Below the pieces are notes generated by a model. The model worked only from the letters and a program-made list of their open reading frames with translations, was not told the DNA's origin and made no database searches. Of a DNA stretch of 64,000 nucleotides, positions 14,271 through 27,600 are shown piece after piece. The stretch comes from Chrysomallon squamiferum (Eukaryota; Mollusca; Gastropoda; Neomphalida; Peltospiridae), in NCBI GenBank assembly GCA_012295275.1, contig CM022674.1:11800864-11864863 (forward strand), in the 5' to 3' direction. How positions within the stretch are numbered: position 1 is the stretch's first letter; each line of letters begins with the position of its first letter. The position numbers and the translations under genes were made by a program.

Positions 14271-14633
14271 CACAATACATAGGTATAATTTTTTCATCTG
14301 TATGTACTGCTAATGCTACTACTACTACTACTAGTTTTTCAACAATATTAACTACCTCTACTATTTTTTTAACAATAATACCATAACTACAGCTACTACT
14401 ACTGCAACGGCTGCTGCTCCTGCTACTGCTGCTTTTCAACAATAATATTATAACTACCGCTACTGCTACTACTACTACTACTACTTCCACTGCAGTAACG
14501 ACTATTACAACTGATAATTTTATTACGCTTCAACTACCACGACTTCTACTTTAACTTTAACGATAATAAGTACTGTTACTATTACTACTAAAATATTATT
14601 TTTGTAATTTGGTTTCTAATTAATACTAATTAC

Positions 14634-14683
<50 letters not shown>

Positions 14684-16326
14684 GATAAACAGAAGCTGAT
14701 TAAAGAAATTTACTTTTCTTGTGAAACCTTGGTTGGCTCAGTCTGAATAGTTTCCACTCCTGCTTGACTCTTTTGTGAAGATGTATTTTCCTCTGCTGAG
14801 CTGAGATCCACCGTACAAGCATCGTCATGTCTGTCTAGGCTGGATACTCTTTGTTTGTGACTTAAGAACTTTGTTTTTTTGCAATAGCCGTGTTGAAATA
14901 GGACGATTATTAAAACAAATAGTAGGATGAATGATATACTGAGCGACAAAGAAAACGCCAAAGCTCCGTGTCTTCCGAAATTGGATTCGGTTGTCGAAGT
15001 GGTTTCATATGTTGTGGTAGTACCCTGTGACATAGTTGATGAATTTGTAGACGTGGGAGTAGTTTTTGATGTGGAGCTAGGTATTGGGACAGCTTTCGAT
15101 GTGTCGTTAGGTGTCGTGGAACTAGGCTGTGAAGATGATGAATGTGTCGATGAAGTTGTAGCCGTCGTAGCAGTGTCTGAAGTTTCCGATGTTGTGTTAG
15201 GTGTCGTGGAAGTAGTCTGTGAAGATGATGAATATCTCGATGAAGTTGTAGCCGTCGTAGCAGTGTGTGAAGTTTCCAATGTTGTGTTAGGTATCGTGGA
15301 AGTAGTCTGTGAAGATGTTACATCTTGAGACGACATCGACACATGGCTTACACCCACAACTAAAACTAATAGAGAAACATCATTTTAATCGTTGTTGTTG
15401 TTACTGTTGTTCTGTTGTCTTTTATTAATTTTATCAATTAAAAAAAATAAACAAAATAAATAAAATGAAAAAACGGACACATATATATATATAATATAAA
15501 TACAAAATATATTTATCATTTTTTTCACTCTATTTCACATTATGGATATAGAATAATCAGACTGGTTTATTTTAACATGCAGGTTGGAATGGGAAATAAC
15601 TGTTTAAACGTTTTAAAAACTAAGAAGAAACCTGAATATTAAATAGACTGTTAAAGTACTGATGGCATACATCTCTCGCAATAAGATCGTGTAAAATTAG
15701 CAGACACTTTTCAAAAACAGTTTACAAATGAATTTTTTACTTGTTTGCGATATGTATGCGTGTATGTGCAACGTACGTGGGAAACACACACACTCACATA
15801 CACAAACACACACTCACATACACAAACACACACACTCATACACAAACACACACTCACATACACAAACACACACACTCACATACACACAAACACACACACT
15901 CACAATAACAAACACACACACTCACACAAACACACACTCACAATCACAAACACACACACTCACATACACAAACACACACACTCACATACACACACACACT
16001 CACATACACAAACACACAGCTCACATACACAAACACACACACTCACAATCACAAACACACACACTCACATACACAAACACACACATACACAAACACACAC
16101 ATACACAATCACATCAACAAACACACACACTCACATACACAAACACACACGCACACACATTATATCTAAAGTCAAAAATTGTGTTTTGTTACTGATACAG
16201 AGTTGTGTGGTTCAGTGGAAGAGCAATTAGAAAACACAGTCACATTTCGTCTGCATTCACTGTCACCAGAAAAATAACAATATTTTAAATTTATTTAGAA
16301 TATTTAATAAATCCTACGGCTAAATC

Positions 16327-16383
<57 letters not shown>

Positions 16384-17086
16384 GATTTCAACCCATTGTT
16401 GTATGCAACACACACAACTGTTTTAAATATTGTTGTTATTGTTAATTAATTTTTCATTTTATTTTTTTCATTTTTATTTTTTTATTTTTTTATTTTTTGT
16501 TGACTGAACTCCTGTCTTTAAAGTTACAGGAATTAAACAATAACGCATCCACCTTTGTAGAGTACTTGATCCGAGCTTGTAATCACCAAACCAAGCTGAC
16601 ATCAGTTATTTCCTCTTTTGTTGCATAAAGCTAATTTGCCATTTTTCAAAAAAGGCTGGACGTATTTCATTTTATTTTCACTTAGCTTACACCAGGAAGA
16701 GTAGACAATAATTTAAATGGTTGAAGCGATGAATCGATACATGTAGGTGACAGCATCAGCCCTCCCGATATCACATGACTGCTTAATCCAGCCGGTATCA
16801 CACGGCTGATTAGTTAAAGAGCAGGGAATATGTAATCTCTTTTCTTTTAGTTGCGTATAAAAGTTGACCTGCTGCTAATGGCAGAGAGTTAGCCACGGAT
16901 TAGTGACAGCTGGTTTTCTCTTCTATTATCATTACTGTTAATCTGTGTTACTCGACTTCTGATGTTATTACATTGTATTCATTGCGCTAGGCATATAATT
17001 AACTTTCATTATAAGATTAATTTTTAATAATAATAAATAAATAATATATTTATCTGTTTATTTTGATCAGATGCATATGTATTTAC

Positions 17087-17134
<48 letters not shown>

Positions 17135-20100
17135 CGTGTCAAACAAAACTGATTTAAAGCAAGCTGGCTATTATTGATAAATGTGATAAATAAATATTCA
17201 TATATTATTCACCTAGGGAATAATCACTTAATTCATGAAGGAATCTCTTTACATGAATAAACGAATAAATATAAACTAGTATTACAAATAACAACAACAA
17301 AAACAATAACAACAAAAATAATAATAACAACCATATGAATAATAATAGCAACAACAACAATAAAGTACATATAATAATGATAATAACAATAAAATCCTCA
17401 TGATGATCATCGTCGTTATCGTTGTCATCACCACCAACATGAAACTAATAATACCATAACTTGGAAAAAATATAATAAAAACATAAAAATAATATTAACT
17501 GAAACTCACCGATTCCAAGCAAAATTATACAAAAAATATTTTCCATTTTAATAAATTATGTGGCGTAATATCCAGTTCGATGTCAATATTATAAAGTGAC
17601 GAAGAGGAAGCACTAAAACTCGTTTTTAATTAGCGATAATTTTTTTTCTTAGTGACATCATTAACTTCCTTTTTGAATCTACGGCGGTGTATATTAATAT
17701 CTATATAAGGCGTGTGTAATATGAGTTTTTAATCCACTTGAAAAACAATAGTCATTTGTTTTGTAGTACGATTTATTTTGTTGTTCTGAACTGTATTTTT
17801 TGTTTGACATATTAGTAATATATATATATATATATTTCTATGTGTTATGTTAAATGGTAAAGAATTACTCTTGTTACATAAAGTATTTGTATATAACATG
17901 GAGAGAGGCAGATATAGAAATTACTGACGAACTGTTTCGTATTTCTTTATTTACTTTATTGTTAACAAAAATACTTTTATTAATTTACTTTTCATATAGC
18001 CGATAAAGGATTTAATTTTTTTTTTTTTTATTTCCTTGTAATCATTAGTTATAATAACGTGTTCTGTTAACCAACCGATAACTCTTTGACGTAACTGTTC
18101 TACAAGTTTGCTGGAAATGTTCGCTGTCTTCATTTTAGCTTTCCTGATAATTAAATTATTTTTGTTTTAATTTTGAATTTGCTTGTGGAAATGATGCGGA
18201 AGGGAGGCTATTCTCGGTTGTAAATCATGACAAGATTGGGTTTAGGAAAGTGGACATTTAAATTATTAAATATTTCTTTTTAAATAATGAATTACATTTA
18301 TAAAGTTTGTCCATAGTCATGTTAAATAAGTCTATCGGCATTTTAATTGCTGTAGTGATAAAGATATTGTTTTGAAGCCGAAGATAAAATCCATAACGAT
18401 GATTGTTTTTTGTGAATACAACTTTTATAAAATAATTTTTCCATATCATTTTCATCATCATCATCATAATCATTATTATTATTGTTGTTGCTGTTGTTAA
18501 GTTTATGGCGGAGTCTTATCGGTATAAGGAAACTAAGTAATAACATTTTACTTCCGCATCCGGTGACGTCATCGCCAAGGAAATTGTGTCAACATTTGTT
18601 CGACCCAGTAAATCATGTTGATCTACATAGAAAATAAAGCTTTTCCGGTTCGTTTTGTTTTAGATATATATTTAGAGCTAGTTATTGCATTCTGGAAGAC
18701 AACAACGTAATGCAAAACTGATAATAACTAATCAACATTTAGACAGGTGCACCCCCCTTAAGTAATATGGAAACACGTCAGTGATAAAACCCATTCCGAA
18801 ATAATATTTAATTAATGACAGTCTTAACGAATTTAATATAAGACATATGATTATTGTAAAATATTTTTAATATTATTTATTTTAGCTGAAGACATTTGTT
18901 GCAGTGGTTTTTCCAAATGACAAAATCGCACGCGTCCGAGCCCAGTTACTTCACATCCTGTACGAGCTGGGTAAAGAAGATCACCAGTTCAGACTTCGAT
19001 ACAAAGGACAGTTTCTCAGAGATGCTTTCACACTGGAAGACTACGACATCGGTGACAACGCCATTGTAAAAATGGTGCCCATGTCCAGAAGGCCAGAGGT
19101 TACAAAATATTCTGAGAATTTTATTTTAATATATTTTTCAATTATTATGGTTTCTGATTTTATATAAACATTTTTTACATTTTTAGATTTGTTTCATTTT
19201 TATTTATTTTTTTTTTTTTTATCTTTATATAATATGTAAAATGTCAAAATCACCTTTTGTTTTTAGTAAATATTTTCATAATAAAATTCTTGATAACCAT
19301 TTTATAGTATTTTATTATGATACAGTATAATAAAAACTAATTACTAAAGAAGACTGTTAATTCATTAATACTATATACATTATAACTCAATATTAATTTG
19401 ATACTCTTATATTTTGACTGAGTGACAAAACTGAGTAAAAATCTGACCTTTTTTTCTCACTTTTTCCTTAAAGTTTAGAATGTAGTGATTCAAATAAATT
19501 AAATTTTTATACAAAAGTTACCCAAGAAATTAACAAACTACATTACATGATTAGTTGTAATCTAAACATATTCTCTACAAAGCTAAAATCAGCATAAATA
19601 AAATATCACATTCATATACATTCATAAACAGCATTCAGACATGTTCTTGTTAAGTTTGAAATTTATTTATTTTTCAGGCAATGATGGACATTCAGTCTGT
19701 TGCTAGCAGCATGATGAACTTTGACCTAGGTCCCGGTCAGCCAGTTGATGTTAAGAAAGCTTTAGAAAAAGAAGTACAAGTCTTCAAACGAAGAGAATCT
19801 ATTGTAAAAAATTATAAGGTAAACAAAAACAAATTTTATGTACTTGGAAGTGGTAGGAAGAATTTATCAAAATACAAACACACAGATTTGAGTGTGAGAA
19901 TTTTTGCTTTAAACATTTTAAACAGAGAGAACTGAATGTAGGATACACAATAAATTCATCAAAATATATGTAACATTGTTCACTTGTTTTTATCACATGT
20001 GAATAAATGATTGATACAATTGCTGCCTGTCAGGATTTTTTCTTTTTTCCTTTTGTTTTTTTTAAATATTTCTGTCCTAAGATAACCTCAGCTCCAAATT

Positions 20101-20305
20101 AAGATTAAAATGTCAGACTCCATGGCTACTGTACAGTTGTGTGCAGTGTTAACAAACTTTATTATTTGTACAAGTTTGTGTCAAAACCTCCCAAAAATAA
20201 ACTGGTATATGACAGAATGTATCTGAGCTTTTTGTTCAATCTTATATAGGTGCATTAGAAATACATTTGTTTTTTTGTATCTATAATGGACGTTTCTGTG
20301 TGTAT

Positions 20306-20344
<39 letters not shown>

Positions 20345-21588
20345 GATAGTATGTAAGTATCAATGTGTATGCATACAGTTATTACTAGTTTTGCTTTTTG
20401 TTTCCATTTATTTTATTTCTTTGTAAATATATTATTATTATTTTTATTATTATTACTATTATTACTTTCATTATAATCATCATTATTATTACTGTTATTA
20501 TAATTATCAGTATTATTACTAGTACTACTACTATTATCGTTACATTTCACACACATTATATGTGTAATAATAAACTATTATCTATTGACAGACTCTGCTG
20601 TTACTTCACGTACTTGTTGTGTTTCTTTCTGTGTTCACTCACCATTGGTATTCGTTTTTCTGGCTGGCAATATTTCTTGCAAAGGCCGCCTGGTTTGCAC
20701 CATCGTACAGTCGACTGGGAGGGTTTGTCGGCAACTACACACACTGGTGAGTTTTCTGTTAGCTTAAATAAATAATAAAACTAACGTAAAGATATTTATT
20801 TTTTGATTTAGTCAGAATTCACTCTTTGTTAGTCCCTGAGCCATATATATATATATATGGACACAGATTAGTGTTGAAATAAAAAATATGTAGAAATATG
20901 TGTGTGTGCGTGTGTGTTTGTCATATAAATGACCTACATACACATGCATATTTACTGTTTGTAAATAGTTATAAAATAAAATTAGACAGTAGGAGTATAT
21001 ACAATATAAAAATTTGCAAATATTCATTTTGATATTTCAACATCTCCAGTTAAGAAAAAGAAATAGTGCCCACAAATATATTTATCATTAAAATCCGTTC
21101 ACTGTAGAACTGCTCCTTAAGAACCTTGCAACATTTTTTTCAGTATAATGCATTACAAAATAATCACCTTACAGTTTTTAAAACTCTTGAATAACAAAAT
21201 ATTTTTTGAAATTATTTTTCTAGGAGATTCAACTACTGCATTGCTGTTATGGTCATCACTTTGGTGTGTATGTCAATCAGTCTGTACTTTGCATCTGTAA
21301 TCTGGATTCAGATTTTGGTAAAATATTTTATTTTGTGTATTTACTTGTTTTTAAATATTGTTTTAACTGATATTGTTATCATAATTACAACTGTTAATTT
21401 TTGATGTGCCTTGAATTACTTCCTGTGATCCTAGTTACAGTAACTGCAGTCAAGCTTACAAAACTGATGTTTAAAGAACCGTCTCAGTGTTATGTCTTTA
21501 ACACAATATGATTATAACATGTTTTATTATTATTGTTATTTTATTATTATTATTATTATTGATATTAACATTAATATTATCATTAGTA

Positions 21589-21648
<60 letters not shown>

Positions 21649-24600
21649 TTGCAGTCTCGTGGATGTAACAACTGGATGTTCATGGATGAGTGCTCACATC
21701 AGAATATCTACACAGCTGTCTATTTCAGTTGTCACGCTCTCCTGCTTCTTATGACAAAAGTGTTCGCCTGGCTTCTCTACTTCAACTTCAAAACTGACGT
21801 ACGTCTTTTTTACTTTGATTGTAAATGTTTAATAAAAACAGTCATTATTAAATACCATAGATTTATAAAACAGTAACAAAATCTCTGAGGTTGCAGGAAA
21901 AGAATAATTATAAGAATAAAAAAGATTAACATAATTAGAAGGATTAAATCACACATTATCTAAATATGAGCCAGGATCTTTAATCTTTTTTTTTTGAAGA
22001 GGCTATTTCAGTACTGGAGATAATTTTAGAAGAAATTTGTTTTTATACCATTTGGAATTGTTAGAGTATATATATATAAGTTTATGTATGACTATATATG
22101 TGTGTTTGTGTACTTTTATCATCATCATTATACTGTAATATAAACATTTTTGACTAAAACTGTTTTTGTTTCTTTTTTAAAATACTACTTTATTACAATT
22201 ATACAGTATTTTGAGAAGACTGTATGAAAAACAAGCCCATTTCCAAAATTTGCTTTTCAAATTCCATTTAAAAAAAACTGTTTTATTACATACCTCTCTT
22301 TGTCTGAATCCTGCTGTGTTTGGAAAACTTCAAATTTTTATAAGAAATATAATTCAGTAAGTATTTTGTGTTCTCATTAGGGTTGTCATTGTGTTTTTAC
22401 TAGGTTGGAGATCTCATTGAAAAATATTTAGTTCAAGAAAGAAACATTGAATCAGTGATGCAGGCTGCAACAAACGGGAGGTGAATATAAACATATTTAT
22501 AGTGTTGTCATGGAAACTGTTTGTCTGTGTAAACTTAAAGTAAAATCAGTCATTGTTACTTTGCAGTTTAGATGAATGCTTCTTTCTGTGTATCTGGAAT
22601 GAAATGTTTGAAACTGATAAATAAATTTAAAAAAATTTCTTCTAATTATTATTTTTTTAACATTTTTTTAAACATTTTTTTGTATCCATCAACAGTTCAA
22701 ATCAGATTAACATTTATTAACAACCACTGCATAATTACTTTGATGATTCTAATAATTTGTATCCATCAAAACAAAATGAATATGTTTGTTTATTTTATTT
22801 TTAAAATTTTTGATTTAACAACCACTGCATAATTATGATGATTCTAACATTTGTATCCAAATTAGTTTAAAAAACATCAAATAAATAAACTTTTTGCATA
22901 ATTCTGATGATTCTAACATTTGTATCCATCAAACACAACCACTGCATAATTATGATGATTCTAACATTTGTATCCATCAACACAAATCACTTTATTAACA
23001 ACCACTGCATAATTATGGTGATTCTAACATTTGTATCCATCTACACAAATCACTTTATTAACAACCACTGCATAATTATGATGATTCTAACATTTGTATC
23101 CATCAACACAAATCACTTTATTAACAACCACTGCATAATTATGGTGATTCTAACATTTGTATCCATCTACACAAATCACTTTATTAAGTATGGTGGATGT
23201 TGATGTTATTTCCACAGACTGAAGGAGAAACGACAAGCCGCATATGAATTGGCAACAATGGCTGCATCCAGTGAGGACAACAAATTCCGAATTGTTGCAG
23301 AAGGAGGGTAAGTCAGTTTGTTTCTTTATATCAAACACACGTAACAGTAGCATAAATATTAATTTATATCAAGGACTGAAATAAGTGTTGAACCTGTAAA
23401 TGAATATTTTTAATGATATTCTAATTTATTTGCAAGGTCATTACTTATATGGTACGACACTATGAATGCATTTAATTTGTAACTAGGTATAAACCTTTGT
23501 TAATAATAAAGTATGACAGACAAATGACTGTTTTGTGCCGTTTGTTTATCATTATAATTATTTTTAATTGTTTTACATATTTTTTTTATTTTTATCAATT
23601 ACTGAATTTACATCAGGTTAGTAATTCATACAAGCTTTCTGTATCTCCTCAGTCTATTAGGAATATTTTACATATCTGTAAATATGAGAAAATACCAGAA
23701 TAGTGTGTTATTTGTTTGTTTACAGACTTGATGTACTTATTTCCATGGCTCTGTGTAGAGATGAGACAACACAGGAACATGCAGTAGAAGCTTTGTCAGA
23801 ACTTCTTACAATACCTTCAGTACAGGTAAACCCGTTTTCATCACCTGTAATCTGTGTATTTATAACAAATATTACAAGACCACTTATCTACAGACATGTA
23901 TTTATTTATCATTCAATTATAACATTTTTATTCATTTTATTTTTTACAAGTTTATTTTTTGTTTAGTGATTATATTTTTTTTTGCTTACTTATTTATTTA
24001 TAAAAAAAAATTATTTAAAAAAAATTGAATTTATTTATTTATTTATTAAAATATTGTTTAACTAATTTATTTATTTATATTTTCTTTTTATTTATTTATT
24101 TATTTATTTATTATTTATTTATTTTTTTTTTTTTTTTTTTTTTTTATTTGTATTTTTATTTATTTATTTATTTATTTGTATTTTTGTTTATTTATTTGTT
24201 TGTTTGTTTATTTGTTTATTCAGGATGCATTTGTTGACATGGGGGGTGTGAGGACGCTGACTGCTGTGTTGCACTCACAACATCCTCGTGTTATGCAGGA
24301 AGCTGCAACTGCGCTGTACACCATCGTCTCCGAATCTGAGGACAACAAGAGCGCTGTTGTTGCTGATCATGGGTAGATCTATTTTAAACATTTCTATTTA
24401 TTTATTTATTTATTTTTATGAAAACAAAAATAATAGAAAAAAAACGCCACATTAATTTTATTAAAATTGTATAATGGACCATGATTAATAGAAATGATAA
24501 TTAAAGTTTTCAAAAGCTTATTAATATAATTTATTATTTATTTATTTGATTTCCAAATCTTCAGAGTCAGAAGAAAAAAAATTATACTTTTTTTCAATCA

Positions 24601-27600
24601 AACAAAAACAATATGTGTACTTTTTTTTAAACTGATCATTTTTAGTACACTTTTTTATGTAATTCAAGTGAATAGTGAAAGAAATAAACAAAATATTTAT
24701 AAATATTAAAAAATAATTTTATCATTAATTTTTATAGTGGATGAAAACAACTAGTGGAAAACTAAATTTTTGTTTTTTTGTTTTGTTTTTTCTAAATGAG
24801 TACATACATAACTGCAGGCACTTAAATCACTTTATGCTCGAGTGATAGTGCAGAACTGAGCTTTTTCCCATTCTAACTAATTTCTTACATATAACAGAGC
24901 ACAGAAGCAATACTAAATGAATTTTTGACGTGGAAAGTGTATATTTTAATATACTTTTTACAAATGAAATTAGCTCATGCCAAAAGATTTCTGTCATCAG
25001 TATTATACATAAAACAAATAAAGAACACTGTCATATCATAACTGTGAAGCTTACTAAATGTTATGAAATTGTTACAGATTGGAAGATTTAGTTCATGCTG
25101 CATACCAAGGAACAATTTACTGTCAGAGAATTGTAGCCAGCATTTTTCTTGAACTTGCATTCAACACAGAAATCAGACTGCAACTAACATCACGAAATAT
25201 TCCAGGTTTTTATTTCTTTGTTTATTTGTTCCTTTATTTCTTTCTTTATTTGTTTATTTGTTTTTCTATTTATTTATTTATTTACTCATTCATTCAGTTG
25301 TTTATTTTTAAAATTGTTTTTTTCTTTTTTTCTTTATTTATTTGTTTATTTATTCAGTTATTTATTTTATTCATCTTTGAAGTTCAATGGTTTTAAAATC
25401 AGTCCTTAAAGATCTGAATTTCAAAATATTATTTTTATTTTATTTTTATTAGATGTGGTTTTTGGATGTAAGTTAGTGTTAGCTCAGTGATTCATATCTT
25501 GACTCCCGAAAACATTCTCACAGGTTTTTGTATGTATTGCACATGGACACACAAACATACATGTACACACATGCATATAGATAGACACACAGACACCGAC
25601 ACACATATGTATATATATTTGTTTTAGCACTTGATTTAGTACCTTATTCTTAGTGAATATCTAATTGAGTATAATTGTATAAAATAATTCTAGTTTTAGT
25701 CCATGGATGTGTACAGTAGCAGAGTCTGTATCTAAGACCTAATGATTTTCAAGAATCTGTCAAATCATTCCGAATTAATTAAGATTATTTACTTACAGCT
25801 CAAGGGTTGATATACCTGTGTAAAAGTAATGACTCAGACACTCAGAGGTTTGCTCTGCAGACTTTGGAACTGATGGCCATTGAGAGTTCAGACATGATCT
25901 GTACACAGGTAAATAGTATATATATATACATCATTTAAATATTTATTTTATAACTATTTGTTTTGATAATATGATATCTATCATATAAAGTGTTATACAT
26001 AATTTTAATATTTATTTTATATCTATTTGTTTAGATAATATAATATATACCATAATGTGTTGTACATAATTTAAATATTATATTTTATAACTGTTTAGAT
26101 AATGTGGTAAATGCCATGATAATTTAAATATTTATTTTATATCTAGTGAATTAGATAATATAAGATATAAATACAATATAGTGTTATATACAGTAAGTTA
26201 AATTTAGTTCATGACAGTGTTTGGGATACATGCTACAGAGCTGGCAGTTTGAATATTATGTATGATACTAAGATAAATTATCTAGAAAGTTTACTGTTTA
26301 TAGAAAAAGTTATCTGCTGATTTAGAAAATTTATTGTTCTGTTGTTGGTCTTTTTTTCTTGTATTGTACACTGGGGTTGTTTGTTTGAAATTTTTGTCAT
26401 ATTAAGAATAAAATTAAAGTAATTTATATTAATAATAATAATCTGAGCAACAATCATCGATGTTCTATGCTGATAAAGTCTTGACTTTGTGTTGTTTAAA
26501 TGGAAGTTATGTATTAAAATGTCTCTTTGCTAATCACAGAGATGTGATTTTAATGTTGTTGTTTTTTGTGACAGGAGGATTTGTTGGAAGTTTTACTTGA
26601 TCTGCCTTTCAAAACAATGGATGAGAAACTTTATCTCCTTGCTGGAAAAATTCTCTTGTACTACGCAGAAAACAGGCAGGTGTGTATTTATTGTGTTTGT
26701 TTGTGTATTTATTTGTTTATGTGTTTGTTTATCTAGTTATGTTTGTTTGTTTATTTATTTGTTTGTACATTTGTTTATTTATTTGTTCATTTGTATTTTT
26801 ATTTGTTTGCTTGCTTATTTTAAAAGCATAGAAGTCCAATGTTGTATAGTAATCTTTGTTTGTTTTGCATCTTGGCAATAGATAACTAGAAATAACATTG
26901 GTAGATGTTCATGATAAACACACACACACAGACACAAACATAAACACCCACATGCACACATAAAGATACACAATTGAACACACATTCACAAACATAAACA
27001 CACAGAAAAAAATATACTTTTATCCTATTAATATATTTACTTGTCTGTTCTGTAACAGAAGCACACATGCATTTACAATATTAATTAATATATTTACTAG
27101 TCTATTTTGTAACAGAAACACAAACAATGTACAATATTAATTAATGTATTTACTTGTCTGTTTTGTAACAGAAACACACAATGTACAATATTAATTAATA
27201 TATAATTTGCAGTAAAACTTGTTTTTATTTACAGACATGTGAACAGCTGCTGTCACAAGAAAACATCAAGGAATCGCTGGGTTTGTTTGGACGAAGTGAC
27301 AACTCTGTGTTACAGAAAGTCGTCACTAAAATCATCTTCTCCATGTTAGAGACTCGCGCACTCAAGTAAGCAGAAACTCAGACTTTATTTCCATTTTGAA
27401 AACTGTCCATGACAATAAGTGTTATATCCAAAATTTATTTACATCTTTAAAACAGCTTGTAATATGTGTATGTTAAATTAGAGAAATTTATTTACATCTT
27501 TAAAACAGCTTGTAATATGTGTATTTTACTCTATTTTTTGACATATTATCTGTGATAATAATTTGATAAATTAAATATTTTTGAAAAAAGCTTGTAAAAG

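Noticed and set aside
14126-14490. Ile-rich, Val-rich and Leu-rich frames around copy A introns
   Set aside because: Translations of AAT and ACT microsatellites.
15728-16230. His/Thr/Ser open frames of about 160 codons
   Set aside because: Translation of CA-rich simple sequence in intron 1 of copy A, open in two frames at once, with no splice or start support.
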